A stretch of 64,000 nt of DNA from Ottowia thiooxydans DSM 14619 (GCF_000422885.1 NZ_AUGX01000016.1:95354-159353); one strand, 5' to 3'; counted from the first letter of the stretch, positions 50,698-60,416 are shown. Notes: generated from the sequence alone by a model not told the origin. Translations and numbers: made by a program.

Positions 50698-50736
50698 TTG
50701 ATGGATTTTTCAGGACATTCCTTTTGAGAGGTAGAT

Positions 50737-52086
50737 GTGAGTACAACCACACTTTCTTCGGCGGAGCTGCGGTCTTCTACCCCCATCAATGGTTTGCTCA
50801 ATAAGCCGGTGCCTGGATGGCGGCGAGCGATTGTCGTGGCCTTGTGCTTCGTCATAGTGGCCATCGAAGGATTCGATGCGGCCATCATTGGCTTTGTCGC
50901 CCCTCAAGTGGCAGAGCAGTTTGGCGCCATGCCTGGGCAGGTTTCCCTGGCCATCAGTGCAGGGATGCTTGGCCTGTTGCTGGGTTATCTGGTAGGAGGC
51001 CCACAGGCGGATAGACGCGGACGTAAGCCAGTGCTGATTGTCGGCATCGCAGTATTCGGCATTGCGACTGTGGCAACGGCCTTTAGCGGAACCCTGACAC
51101 AGCTCATCGCCTGGCGACTAGTGACGGGCATAGGAATTGGCGCCGCTATGCCGGCCATGTCTGCTTTGCTGGCCGAGATTTTGCCCGCCACACGCAGAGC
51201 TTCCATCTTGTCAGCTGTCTTCTGTGGCTTTCTGTTCGGTAGTGCCGCCGCAGGCATTCTTACCGGGCAACTGATTGACTCCATCGGATGGCATGGCTTG
51301 TTCGTGATGGGCGGCATTGCTCCGTTGGTGGTGTTGCCATTAATGCTGATGTTGGTACCCGAGTCTCCGCAGTTCCTTCTAGTGAACGGCAAGACTCAAG
51401 AAAAGGTGCGAGATGCCCTGCGCAAGATCGGAATCGCACCACCCTCCGGCACGGAGATCGCATTGGTGGCCACGGGGGAGCAAGGTGAGGCGGGTGGATT
51501 GCGCGCTTTGTTCGGCCCGCACCTGCGGCTGACTTCCATGCTCATCTGGGCATTGATGTTCCTGATCCTCGGTAGTTTCTATGTCATTGCCAGCTACTTG
51601 CCGACCATGCTCAAAGCCTCTGGCGTCTCGTTGGCTGTGGCTTCCAAGACGGCGGCGCTGTTTCAGACGGGTGGTCTGGTCGGTGCCGTGGTGGGGTCCA
51701 TTGTGATTCGCAAGCTGTCCCCTATGAAGTTGGTTTGGATGGCTCTCCTGCTTGGTGCGGCAACGCCGTTGATTTTGTCAGCACCAGCACAGAGTGGTTT
51801 GTACAACGCTAGCATCTTTGTAGCAGGCGTTTTGATCAGTGGCCCCATTGTTGTGATCAATGCCGTCATCGTCATGTTTTATCCCACTGCGGTGCGCTCG
51901 ACGGGGGCTGGGTGGGCCAACAGCATGGGGCGGTTGGGGTCCTTTGTTTGTGCCGGCTCCATCGGGTGGTTGGTGCAGCAAGGCATTTCTCTTCAAAACG
52001 TCATTGCAAGCGTCTCAATCGCTATCTTTATCTGCGCGGTGTTGGCGTTCTTCCTCAGCCGCAACGTTCCAACTACGAGAGATTGA
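50737..52086 (+). CDS. MFS transporter, aromatic acid:H+ symporter (AAHS) type
   Basis: 449 residues with about twelve helices. VAIEGFDAAIIGFVAPQVAEQFG carries the AAHS-type D in helix 1, and GGPQADRRGRKPVLIVG is the loop 2-3 MFS signature. Also LVTGIGIGAAMPAMSALLAEILPATRRA and LVPESPQFLL. The GTG at 50737 has GAGAGG just upstream. It precedes a carboxylesterase gene by 2 bp. Import of an aromatic or other carboxylate is likely; the exact substrate is unknown. Confidence 0.9.
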   Translation: MSTTTLSSAELRSSTPINGLLNKPVPGWRRAIVVALCFVIVAIEGFDAAIIGFVAPQVAEQFGAMPGQVSLAISAGMLGLLLGYLVGGPQADRRGRKPVLIVGIAVFGIATVATAFSGTLTQLIAWRLVTGIGIGAAMPAMSALLAEILPATRRASILSAVFCGFLFGSAAAGILTGQLIDSIGWHGLFVMGGIAPLVVLPLMLMLVPESPQFLLVNGKTQEKVRDALRKIGIAPPSGTEIALVATGEQGEAGGLRALFGPHLRLTSMLIWALMFLILGSFYVIASYLPTMLKASGVSLAVASKTAALFQTGGLVGAVVGSIVIRKLSPMKLVWMALLLGAATPLILSAPAQSGLYNASIFVAGVLISGPIVVINAVIVMFYPTAVRSTGAGWANSMGRLGSFVCAGSIGWLVQQGISLQNVIASVSIAIFICAVLAFFLSRNVPTTRD

Positions 52087-52088
52087 AA

Positions 52089-53561
52089 ATGGAAATCGAC
52101 AACAATCAACCCGTAGTGCGCCTGCAGGCTGGCAAGGCACGTGGCCAATTGCGCGAAGGCGTCGCCGTATTTAGAGGCTTGCCTTATGGACAGCGGGTTG
52201 ACACCGCCAGCCGCCTTTCAGATTTGAAAGCACCTGATGCTTGGCAAGGTGAGCTGGACGCCACTCAGCTAGCCGCCGTATTTCCCCAAAGCCGCTCGCG
52301 GCTTGCGCTGGTCATGGGCGACGGCATCAAAGACAACCCGCAATCGGAAGACGCATTCGTGGTCAATGTCTGGGCGCCAGAAAACGCTAAGTCATTACCC
52401 GTTCTCTTCTTTATTCACGGAGGAGCTTTTGTCTCGGGCGGGGGAAGTGCGCCCTGGTATGACGGGGAGCGACTAGCCCGCGAAGAGGCCGTCGTGGTAG
52501 TGACTGTGAACTATCGGCTGGGAGCGCTTGGGCATTTGGGAACGCAGCCGGATATCCAAGGCGCCAACCGTCCTGTGCGTGATCTTCTTCAGGCATTGCG
52601 GTGGGTGCAGGAAAATATTGCAGCCTTTGGGGGCAACGCTGATCAGGTGACGGTGGGTGGGCAATCGGCGGGTGCCTGGTATGCCTGGCTATTGGGAATG
52701 AGCCCCGCAAGCAAGGGACTATTGCGTCGCAATATTTTGATGAGCTTGCCCAAGTTGCCGCCGATGAGTCAAGAAGAAGTTCATGAGCTTCGCCGCTCAT
52801 TTGGTGACTTTGCGGGAGGCTTATCTATCGACAGTTCCTTGACGGTGGAGCAAGTGCTTGCGGCGCAGATGAAGGTCATGCAATCTGCGGCAGCATTCGG
52901 TGATGTCAGCGCGTCATTTCGACCAGCTTACGAAGAGTCTGTAGTGCCGGAATGGATGTTCGACATAACGGAAGCAGCGCGCAACTCCCATGTGTCGGAA
53001 ACGCTTCTTGGCTCCACTGCCGAGGAAAACGCCTCTTTCTTTTTTCGGTCTGAAGAAGTACTTTCAGCCACCGAGCAACGGGTGCGCCAGTGGTTTGAGC
53101 AGAGCTTTGGGGCAGACGCTGATGCCGTGTATGACCGGTGCGCGAAGAAGCGTCCGGGTCACACGCCTTATACGCAGTTGGTGGACGCGGGTTCAGAGCT
53201 GATGTTTGGTCGAATCGTGCCAGAAATTGCTCAGGCCCTGACGCTAAACGAGCGTAGTGCCTATGCGTACAGTTTCAATGTTGCGAGCGGCCTCCCGCAT
53301 CTGATGTCACCGCATTGCATGGAGCTCCCATTTCTGTTTGGCAATCGCAAGGACTGGTCAGATGCGCCCATGCTGACTGGTGTCTCGGAGCAGGTGTTTG
53401 AGCACGTGGGTGGGCAGATCCGACGAGCTATTGGTGGCTTTGTGCGTGAGGGCGTGCCGCGCGATTCATCTGGCGCAGCTTGGCCCCGCTGGGATGAACA
53501 GCAGCGCATATTGACCGAAATGATAGCGAGCGGAGTGCGCCGCCTGCCTTTTGTGGAATGA
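52089..53561 (+). CDS. Type B carboxylesterase
   Basis: 490 residues. Oxyanion hole FFIHGGAFVSGGG, nucleophile GGQSAGAW and YRLGALGHLG are type B carboxylesterase signatures; the acid is likely in STAEENASFF and the histidine in HLMSPHCMELPFLFGN. N-terminal GQLREGVAVFRGLPYG is also typical. I chose ATG 52089; upstream codons overlap the MFS gene in another frame. No signal peptide is seen, so it is cytoplasmic and may hydrolyse an ester brought in by the MFS protein. Confidence 0.9.
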   Translation: MEIDNNQPVVRLQAGKARGQLREGVAVFRGLPYGQRVDTASRLSDLKAPDAWQGELDATQLAAVFPQSRSRLALVMGDGIKDNPQSEDAFVVNVWAPENAKSLPVLFFIHGGAFVSGGGSAPWYDGERLAREEAVVVVTVNYRLGALGHLGTQPDIQGANRPVRDLLQALRWVQENIAAFGGNADQVTVGGQSAGAWYAWLLGMSPASKGLLRRNILMSLPKLPPMSQEEVHELRRSFGDFAGGLSIDSSLTVEQVLAAQMKVMQSAAAFGDVSASFRPAYEESVVPEWMFDITEAARNSHVSETLLGSTAEENASFFFRSEEVLSATEQRVRQWFEQSFGADADAVYDRCAKKRPGHTPYTQLVDAGSELMFGRIVPEIAQALTLNERSAYAYSFNVASGLPHLMSPHCMELPFLFGNRKDWSDAPMLTGVSEQVFEHVGGQIRRAIGGFVREGVPRDSSGAAWPRWDEQQRILTEMIASGVRRLPFVE

Positions 53562-53680
53562 AACAAATTTGGCAGGGCTACTCAGAACGAGCCTGTCGAA
53601 TCGAGCCATGAACGGGCTTGCTGAATCGTGATCGCACCGCGAAGCCGCAGTTCCAAGCGATTGTGCTTGCGTGCAACCGA

Positions 53681-54526
53681 CTACGGGGCTAGCTTGACCG
53701 ATGTAGCCAGTGCAGCCGCTTCAGCGTTGCAGTCTGCCGCCGGAGGTACTTGTCCGGCGGAGCGGGCTTTGGCGATCTCTTGCTTGGCGGCGGCCAGCTG
53801 AGCGCGGAACACTTCGTTGTCATGGAGCCGGGCCACCGTGGCGGAGCCGATCAAACGGCCTGCTTCGATGTCGCTCTTCCAGTGCACACCACAGACACCA
53901 CGACTTTGAATGTAGGAGCGGCCACGCTGAAGCAGCACATCCGTGCGCTCTGGGGCCAGCTCGGTGAGCACCAATGCCCAAGCCCAACCCAATGCAGAGT
54001 GGCCGGAAGGGTAGGAGCCATCTTTGCGCAGTGCCGCTTCTTCGGCTGGCGTGCAGCTTTGCTCGTTGAAGGCTACAAAGGGGCGGGTGCGGTTGTAGTG
54101 ATCTTTGGCTTTGTAGGTGGCCAGGCCTGCATCTGCGAGGGTGCGGCGCAGCAGCATGTTCAAGTGAGGCGTGTTCTGTTCGGAAATGCTCACGCCTAGT
54201 GCGCAGGCAAAGTGTGAGGTGACTGCCGGAGGTCTGAGGTTGGCATCCTTCGCGGCCTGGGCGCCGCGTGGACCTTTTTGTAGCGCGGTGAGGGCGCGGT
54301 AAGCCTCGCCATCCGCAGCCAGCGCAGATGAACCTTCGGCCGGAGGGGGCGGCAACAGCGCCAGGCTGTCAGGCAGTTCGCTGCGTTTCAGGTAGCCATT
54401 GACCAAACCGGGGCGTATCTCGCCCACTTCTGCTGCAACGATGGGTGGTTTGGGCGTGCTGGTGCTGGTGCATGAAGCAGAGAGCAGGGCGGCAGCGCCG
54501 AGCGCCAACAGGGTACGAGGATGCAT
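53681..54526 (-). CDS. Class A acid phosphatase (PAP2 family) lipoprotein
   Basis: 281 residues from the ATG at 54526, which has GGAG upstream and starts a lipoprotein signal with the lipobox LLSASC; the open frame to 54760 is not coding. The PAP2 signature is complete: KDHYNRTRPF, GSYPSGHSALGWAWALVL and SRGVCGVHWKSDIEAGR. It would hydrolyse phosphomonoesters in the periplasm. The last ~40 residues form a charged helix. It converges on the esterase gene. Confidence 0.92.
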   Translation of the reverse strand: MHPRTLLALGAAALLSASCTSTSTPKPPIVAAEVGEIRPGLVNGYLKRSELPDSLALLPPPPAEGSSALAADGEAYRALTALQKGPRGAQAAKDANLRPPAVTSHFACALGVSISEQNTPHLNMLLRRTLADAGLATYKAKDHYNRTRPFVAFNEQSCTPAEEAALRKDGSYPSGHSALGWAWALVLTELAPERTDVLLQRGRSYIQSRGVCGVHWKSDIEAGRLIGSATVARLHDNEVFRAQLAAAKQEIAKARSAGQVPPAADCNAEAAALATSVKLAP

Positions 54527-54773
54527 GGAAAAGGTCTCCGGATTTTTTCTAGTTGATGATTTGATCGGCCTCGGAAGGTCAGCGCAGTATGTCGATATTC
54601 GGCGAAAGACAGCGCCACGAATGACTATAGGACCGAACAGATGCAGCTTGCTTCGCACAGGTGACAATTCGCCTGAAGGCGCTTCAGCTGAAGTGGTCCA
54701 AAGAACGCCACAGGCATCATGAATGCCAAGGCCGTATTCCCGCTCACCGGGTGCTATCAATAGCCACTTGTGC

Positions 54774-55895
54774 TTAAGCCAGCTGTACCGATTGCAGCAA
54801 GCGCACCAAGTCCGTCTGCCGATGGCAACCGGTCTTGCGCATGAGGTTCTTCAAATGCGTGCGGGCCGTATGCCAGCTGCAAGCTTCCATCGCCGCGTAG
54901 TCTTTAATGGTTTTGCCGGCAGCCAGCAGCAGAGCCAACCGAGCTTCTGCAGGTGAAAGGCCCAGCATGTCTGTCACTAATTCCGGACTCAAACCGCCCG
55001 AAGCATCCGGGTCTACCAAGACGATCAATGCAAGGGGAGCTTGGTGTAACGCTGCCACATGGCTGGCTTTCAGCGGAAGAACAGTGACCACCAGCCGCGC
55101 AGGGCTCCCGATGAGCTGCAATGCACCCGCCGGACCACGCATACCTGGGCCGCAGTTCTGCGCCACCAGCTTGTGCAAGCGGCGTTGGGCAGCATCATCG
55201 AGGCACCGCAATTGGCCATGTCGCACGCCTAAGGGGCTGAGCTTATTGCCTAGCCAACGCTCTGCGGCCGGATTGCTGTATTGGATGCGGCAGCTCGCAT
55301 CGACTAGCGCTATGCCTTGCGGCAGACTGTGCAATGCAGCCGAGCCCAGGGCCGCATTCTGAGCTAGCTGGCCCATGCGCGAGCGCAAGCGTGCGGCGCG
55401 CATTAAATCGGGCATGAGCTGCTGCATTAATGCGTTGTCGCTGGCGCCATAGTGAGTGTGGTCCCGCGGACGCAGAAAACCCAGAAAATCGCGGGCGCCG
55501 CCTTCGTCGCGCACCAATGCCCCGAGTGTGTGCCGAAAACCGTGGGGCTCCAGGAAATCGGCATACACCATGTTGCGAGACCTTTCACGCGCACCGATGT
55601 GCTCGTGATCCAACATCACGTGACCCAAGGGCATATTCATGAGGACGGCCATGCGAAGGTCATGTCCGATGTGATGGGTTTCGTACTCGCGTAGTTTCTC
55701 TGAGTGAATACCCACGGTGCCTTGGTTGTCCACGCTGTCAATGACCCCAGCATCGGCGGGGCCCAGCGTAAAGAAGTGGAAGACTCCCGCGCCCAAGGCA
55801 TCTCGCATGGTGTCGATGCCCTCGTACCAGTCTTGCGGCGACATCACTCCGTCATACAGCAGCCCGGTGATGCGTGTCCTGACGTCTTGGAGCAT
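54774..55895 (-). CDS. LuxR-type HTH regulator with PAS-like sensor part
   Basis: 373 residues from the ATG at 55895; a start at 55943 is possible but adds a basic tail of unusual composition. The C-terminus DMLGLSPAEARLALLLAAGKTIKDYAAMEACSWHTARTHLKNLMRKTGCHRQTDLVRLLQS is a LuxR helix-turn-helix. The central LPQGIALVDASCRIQYSNPAAERWL is PAS-like. The first ~180 residues contain several histidines and a helical sensor of unknown ligand. Targets unknown. Confidence 0.85.
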   Translation of the reverse strand: MLQDVRTRITGLLYDGVMSPQDWYEGIDTMRDALGAGVFHFFTLGPADAGVIDSVDNQGTVGIHSEKLREYETHHIGHDLRMAVLMNMPLGHVMLDHEHIGARERSRNMVYADFLEPHGFRHTLGALVRDEGGARDFLGFLRPRDHTHYGASDNALMQQLMPDLMRAARLRSRMGQLAQNAALGSAALHSLPQGIALVDASCRIQYSNPAAERWLGNKLSPLGVRHGQLRCLDDAAQRRLHKLVAQNCGPGMRGPAGALQLIGSPARLVVTVLPLKASHVAALHQAPLALIVLVDPDASGGLSPELVTDMLGLSPAEARLALLLAAGKTIKDYAAMEACSWHTARTHLKNLMRKTGCHRQTDLVRLLQSVQLA

Positions 55896-55990
55896 GGTGG
55901 ACTTCTTTGTTCTGTCTCTTCCTGCTGTTAATTCTAGTAACAATCAAGCAGGCCGTCTCTTTTTTTGATTCGCAGTTGATCTGATGCGAC

Positions 55991-56455
55991 TCAGAGGCTC
56001 AAAGGCACAGCCAGAGATGCCTTCAAGGTCTGCATCACCACGATGGTCCGAAACGCTTTGATATTGCTCGAACTGAAGAATAGTTCACGCGTGAGCTTCT
56101 CGTACTCCACCATGTCCTGGACGTTGAAGATCAGAAGAAAATCGAAGTCGCCAGTGATGTAGTAAGCCTGCTGAACCTGTGAGCACGCTGAGAACCTCTG
56201 TTTTATTTCATCCAGCAAATCAAGGCGTTCGCTTTCTACCTTCACCTCGACCGCGAGTGTGATGGGGCGTCCGGCTTTCACGGGATCTACAACGGCGACG
56301 GTGGCCGTAATGAGGCCGCTGGCCTCGTACTGAGCGATGCGCCGGTTGACTGCTGAAGCGGACAGGTTGACGGCTTCCGAGAGTTGCCGCTGGGGCGTCT
56401 TGCTGTTCTTCTGCAGAAGGCCCAATAGCTTGATGTCGTAGCTGTCTAGTTCCAT
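55991..56455 (-). CDS. Lrp/AsnC-family transcriptional regulator
   Basis: 154 residues from the ATG at 56455. The HTH is LDSYDIKLLGLLQKNSKTPQRQLSEAVNLSASAVNRRIAQYEASGLI, followed by a RAM/AsnC domain (VEVKVESERLDLLDEIKQRFSACSQVQQAYYITGDFDFLLIFNVQDMVEYEKL). A start at 56488 is in frame but would run into the palindrome. It diverges from the diaminopropionate ammonia-lyase gene with a 39-bp palindrome between, so it probably controls that gene in response to an amino acid. Confidence 0.92.
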   Translation of the reverse strand: MELDSYDIKLLGLLQKNSKTPQRQLSEAVNLSASAVNRRIAQYEASGLITATVAVVDPVKAGRPITLAVEVKVESERLDLLDEIKQRFSACSQVQQAYYITGDFDFLLIFNVQDMVEYEKLTRELFFSSSNIKAFRTIVVMQTLKASLAVPLSL

Positions 56456-56481
56456 AGCGTGTTTTGCCTCAATTCGAAATA

Positions 56482-56520
56482 GAGCCACTCAAACGCAACA
56501 GTGTTGCGTTTGAGTGGCTC
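56482..56520. promoter_or_regulatory. 39-bp palindrome, probable Lrp-type operator
   Basis: Two 19-base arms, GAGCCACTCAAACGCAACA and its complement, surround one central base. It sits between the divergent Lrp-type gene and the ammonia-lyase gene, 27 bases from the regulator start and 95 from the lyase start. Symmetry and length suggest a regulator site covering both promoters; a hairpin in the leader RNA is the alternative. Confidence 0.65.
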
Positions 56521-56614
56521 ATTCGGGGATAGTTTGCCATGTTGACGCAGCAATACTTCTCTCATTGAAACACTGACTCGGTGGGAGCATTCCACCGGGT
56601 GACCGAGGAGACGC

Positions 56615-57847
56615 ATGCTGTTCACCAACCCGGCCGCCATAAAAACGGCCTATCCAACGGAATTGAAGGCCATTTTGTCCAAAGCCGGAGCAGACGAATG
56701 CCGGCTGTGGATTTCGTTTTGGAACAGGATCTACGCGAGAGCAACTCCGCTGCGTGCACTGCCACGGCTCGCAGAACACCTTGGAGTAGGTTCTGTACTG
56801 ATCAAGGACGAAGGTGATCGCTCCGTGCTTGGAAGCTTCAAAGCGCTTGGCGCTCCCATCGCACTGGTGAGGTTGATCTTGCGCCGATGGCCCTCGTCAG
56901 GTTTTGAGCCTGGCCGGCTGTTCCAAGGTGCGTACAAGAACGAAGTGGCTGATTTCACCGTCATCAGCGCAACAGACGGCAACCACGGCAAAGCCCTCGC
57001 GGCGGCCGCGCAGAGCATCGGCTGCGGTTGCGTCATCGTTTTGCACGCCAAGGTGAGCAAAGAACGCGAACAGGCTATTGCGCAATATGGCGCGCAGATA
57101 GTGCGCATCGCAGGCAACTACGACGAGTCTGTGGAGGAGGCTGCAAGGCTCGGCCGGGTCAACGGTTGGGAGGTGGTTTCCGACACTTCCTACGAAGGCT
57201 ACGAGGAGGTTCCGCGAGACGTCATGCAGGGCTATGGTGTCATCTCGGCTGAAATTGTTGAAGCTTTGTCAGCTCCTGAGGGGCAAGGCGCACCGTTCAC
57301 ACACGTCTTTCTTCAGGGAGGTGTGGGAGGCCTCGCAGCTGGCGTGTTGAGCTATTTTTGGGAGCGCTATGGCGACAAGCGGCCTCAGGTCGTGATTGTT
57401 GAGCCAGCGCAAGCAGATTGCCTGTACCAAAGTGCGACCAGCGGTATTCCCTCCAGAACGAACGGCTCCGTTGATTCCGTCATGGCGGGTTTGGCATGTG
57501 GTGAGACTTCGCCGCTGGCATGGAAGTTTCTGGAAACGGGTGCGGACTTCTTTCTCACGATTGAGGATAGCGACGCCACAGAGGCCATGCGAGTGCTTGC
57601 CGAAGGCCGCCATGGAGACATTCCTTTGGTTTCCGGCGAGTCTGGCGCAGCGGGTCTGGCAGCGCTTCAGGTACTCAGGGCATCGGACGTTCTAGCTCGC
57701 CAAGCTGGGCTCACTGACGCTTCCCGGATTTTGCTTATCAACACGGAAGCTGCGACTGCGCCCGCTATCTACGCCGAAATCGTCGGTACTACCGATGATG
57801 CCATTCGCGCTCGTCAAGCAGCCTGGACATCACCGGTCACGCTTTAA
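56615..57847 (+). CDS. dpaL: Diaminopropionate ammonia-lyase
   Basis: 410 residues, fold-type II PLP enzyme that converts 2,3-diaminopropionate to pyruvate and two ammonia. The Schiff-base lysine lies in DEGDRSVLGSFKALGAP. Other motifs: TVISATDGNHGKALAAAAQSIGC, HVFLQGGVGGLAAGVLSYFWERYG, VIVEPAQADCLYQS and VSGESGAAGLAAL. These match DpaL over serine/threonine dehydratases. Related enzymes act on cyclic serine analogues, so the substrate is not fixed. A Bug receptor and an M20 hydrolase follow and may feed it. Confidence 0.9.
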   Translation: MLFTNPAAIKTAYPTELKAILSKAGADECRLWISFWNRIYARATPLRALPRLAEHLGVGSVLIKDEGDRSVLGSFKALGAPIALVRLILRRWPSSGFEPGRLFQGAYKNEVADFTVISATDGNHGKALAAAAQSIGCGCVIVLHAKVSKEREQAIAQYGAQIVRIAGNYDESVEEAARLGRVNGWEVVSDTSYEGYEEVPRDVMQGYGVISAEIVEALSAPEGQGAPFTHVFLQGGVGGLAAGVLSYFWERYGDKRPQVVIVEPAQADCLYQSATSGIPSRTNGSVDSVMAGLACGETSPLAWKFLETGADFFLTIEDSDATEAMRVLAEGRHGDIPLVSGESGAAGLAALQVLRASDVLARQAGLTDASRILLINTEAATAPAIYAEIVGTTDDAIRARQAAWTSPVTL

Positions 57848-57964
57848 GAGATTCCGCTTCGCGGACGACGCGAAGCATCCCAACGTCCGTCATTTGGCGG
57901 CGAGGTGCGGATATCCATGACGCGCCATTCACATGACTCCATTGACAAGAACCAGGAAGACAAT

Positions 57965-58930
57965 ATGCAAATCAATCTGTTCAAGCTTACGCTGCCGGCC
58001 CTACTCACCATCGCCTTGATGCCTGCGGTAGCGCAGGACAGGGGTAGCTCGGTCAAGTTATTGGTTGGCTACTCAGCCGGAGGCGCACTCGATTCCGTCG
58101 CACGGGCTGTGGCAGACAACCTGCGCGTCACACTTCAGCAAACGGTGGTGGTGGAGAACAAGCCTGGGGCGAATCAACGGCTGGCGATTGCAGAAGTGAA
58201 GCGTTCGCGCCCTGATGGGCAAACCATTGTCATTGCCAACAATGGCCCATTCACGCTGTTTCCACACCTGTACAAAAACCTGGATTTTGATCCGGTCAAA
58301 GACTTCACGCCCATCGGCCGGCTCGCGGGGATGGAGTTGTGTCTGTCTGTGGGGCCCAAGGTGCCTTCGGGAGGTATGAAGGAGCTGGTTGCTTGGGCCA
58401 AGGCCAACCCCAGCGAGGCAGCTTACGCCACATCAGGGCCAGCCACGATGGGGCAGTTTGTGGGCATTATGTTGGGCAAAGCGACCGGGGTGGATTTCAA
58501 TCACATCCCATACAAGGGCGGCTCGCCCGCGCTGCTGGACGTGGCGGCAGGGCAGGTACCTGTTTCCATTGACACCTGCCTGGAGCCCATGGAGTTAGCC
58601 AAGTCGGGAAAGGTGCGAATCTTGGCGACCACCGGGCGCAAGCGCAATCCAGAGCTGCCAACCGTGCCCACATTGCGTGAAAGCGGGTTTGATGTGGTCG
58701 CGGAGGGGTACGTAGGAGTCTATGCGCCCGCCAACCTGCCGCCGGAGGTCGCTCAGCGCTTGGTACAAGCGGTTGCCACGGCCGGGAAAGCACCTGAAGT
58801 TTTGCGCCGAATTACCCAAGCCGGCATGATTGTTGACTATGGGAAGCCCGAGGAGTTGGCCGCAGCACAAGCCGCGGGTGTAGAGACATGGCGCGCGCCC
58901 ATCAAAGCAAGTGGCATGACTCTGGATTAA
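57965..58930 (+). CDS. Bug/TctC-family periplasmic solute-binding protein
   Basis: 321 residues from the ATG at 57965 (AAGAC upstream); a start at 57905 would add a polar N-terminus before the signal peptide. Signal peptide LPALLTIALMPAVAQ, then VKLLVGYSAGGALDSVARAVADNLR and VVENKPGANQRLA mark the Bug family of the tripartite tricarboxylate or orphan receptors. NHIPYKGGSPALLDVAAGQV is the conserved ligand-loop. No TctA/TctB membrane subunits are adjacent, as is usual for Bug proteins in this order. Ligand unknown. Confidence 0.9.
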   Translation: MQINLFKLTLPALLTIALMPAVAQDRGSSVKLLVGYSAGGALDSVARAVADNLRVTLQQTVVVENKPGANQRLAIAEVKRSRPDGQTIVIANNGPFTLFPHLYKNLDFDPVKDFTPIGRLAGMELCLSVGPKVPSGGMKELVAWAKANPSEAAYATSGPATMGQFVGIMLGKATGVDFNHIPYKGGSPALLDVAAGQVPVSIDTCLEPMELAKSGKVRILATTGRKRNPELPTVPTLRESGFDVVAEGYVGVYAPANLPPEVAQRLVQAVATAGKAPEVLRRITQAGMIVDYGKPEELAAAQAAGVETWRAPIKASGMTLD

Positions 58931-58994
58931 TGGTCTGTCGCCGACTCTGGCGCTGATAGGCGCAGTCGGTGACTATTTCTTGAGGCGGCCTTAT

Positions 58995-59115
58995 GAAGTT
59001 TGAATTTCGTTCGCCCTATGAAGGCTCTAAGCCCTTCGACCTCAAAAATCCGTTCGCGCTGAGCTTGCCGAAGCGGTGCGCAAGGCTTCGATCCTTCGAC
59101 AGACTCAGGACAGGC
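58995..59115. repeat. Interspersed repeat remnant in the 58931-59243 gap
   Basis: CCGTTCGCGCTGAGCTTGCCG with nearby CTTCGACAGACTCAGGAC resembles the common Burkholderiales repeat of the CCGTTCGCCCTGAGCTTGTC type and its inverted arm. A weaker copy lies at 63882-63930. No gene is supported in this 313-bp stretch. Confidence 0.5.
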
Positions 59116-59243
59116 CAAGCTCCAGCTCGAACGGTTTTATTGCTTGACCGAAACCCTAGAACGTCAGGGTAAACGGTTAATACATCACCGTGCCGGATCA
59201 CTAGACACTCCAGGAAACTAAGACAATTTCGTCCCAAGCCTCT

Positions 59244-60416
59244 ATGAAACTCGACCTCAACCAAGATGGCATTCTGAATAAGCTCGTAAGCATTCGCAGA
59301 GATATTCACGCGAATCCAGAGTTTGGTTTTCAGGAAACGCGTACCGCTGGTCGCGTGGCCGCGTTCCTGACGGCCTGCGGAATCCCGGTCACGACGGGGG
59401 TGGGGGGAACGGGCGTTGTGGGCACGTTAAAGCGTGGCACCAGCAATAGGTCCATCATTTTGCGTGCGGACATGGACGCGCTAAAAATTCAGGAGACGCC
59501 CGCGCATACGCGCGCCCATGGCTCTTTGAATCCTGGTTACATGCATGCGTGCGGTCATGATGGTCACACCACGATGCTTTTGGGGGCTGCCCAGGTTCTC
59601 GCTGCGCAAGGTGGATTCGATGGCACCGTACAGTTCGTATTCCAGCCTGCGGAGGAATGGGGGAAAGGCATGCTCGCCATGCTGGAAGATGGGTTGCTTG
59701 AGCGATTTCCGGCTTCCGAGGCCTACGGTCTGCATAACGTTCCCGGCTTGGCAATCGGCAAGTTTGAAACCCGTGCTGGCGCGTTTCGCTCTGCTGAAGA
59801 TAACTTCACCATCAATATTCGCGGAAAGAGCGTGCATTCCGCGCGGCCGCAGCAGGGCAGAGATGCATTGGTTGCCGCTGCTGCTGTCATTACGGCGTTG
59901 CAAACCATCATCTCCAGAGTGATCACGCCGGGTGAGCAGGCCGTGGTTTCGTGTACCGATATCAAGGTGCCGGGCATACGGAATGTGATCTGCGGTGAGG
60001 CTGAGATTTCTGGGGATTGCCGCTCGTTTTCACCGCAGGTCAGCGCCCTGATAGAGCGCGAACTCCGCACTGTTGCAGAGAACGTGAGCCGCGCACATGG
60101 ATGTGAAGCCTTGGTTGAGTACACACGGGAGTTTGTGCCTACCGTTAACCACCCTGAACTTGCGATGGAGGTGGGAAGGGTTCTGACGGGTGTATTCGGC
60201 GTAGATGCCGTTGATGCGAACGCACGTCCTCAATCGGGCTCCGAAGATTTCGGGCAGCTTCTTTTAAAAATCCCCGGTTGCTTCGTGAATATCGGGAATG
60301 GCGCTACAGAGTCACTGCATAACTCTGCGTATGACTTCAACGACGAAGCTATTCCATTTGGTGTGGAGTTCTTCGCGACTGTTGCCCGGGCACGGCTTCC
60401 TCTCACATCACGCTGA
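59244..60416 (+). CDS. M20-family amidohydrolase (hippurate/IAA-amino acid hydrolase-like)
   Basis: 390 residues. Zinc ligands and active-site segments are MHACGHDGHT, FQPAEEWGKGM (catalytic Glu), LHNVPGL and a late SGSEDFGQLL. The dimerization domain includes SVHSARPQQGRDALVAAAAVITALQTI. The family cleaves N-acyl amino acids. It could release an amino acid for the ammonia-lyase upstream, but no sequence evidence fixes the substrate. No strong ribosome-binding site; the ATG at 59244 gives the usual N-terminus. Confidence 0.92.
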   Translation: MKLDLNQDGILNKLVSIRRDIHANPEFGFQETRTAGRVAAFLTACGIPVTTGVGGTGVVGTLKRGTSNRSIILRADMDALKIQETPAHTRAHGSLNPGYMHACGHDGHTTMLLGAAQVLAAQGGFDGTVQFVFQPAEEWGKGMLAMLEDGLLERFPASEAYGLHNVPGLAIGKFETRAGAFRSAEDNFTINIRGKSVHSARPQQGRDALVAAAAVITALQTIISRVITPGEQAVVSCTDIKVPGIRNVICGEAEISGDCRSFSPQVSALIERELRTVAENVSRAHGCEALVEYTREFVPTVNHPELAMEVGRVLTGVFGVDAVDANARPQSGSEDFGQLLLKIPGCFVNIGNGATESLHNSAYDFNDEAIPFGVEFFATVARARLPLTSR

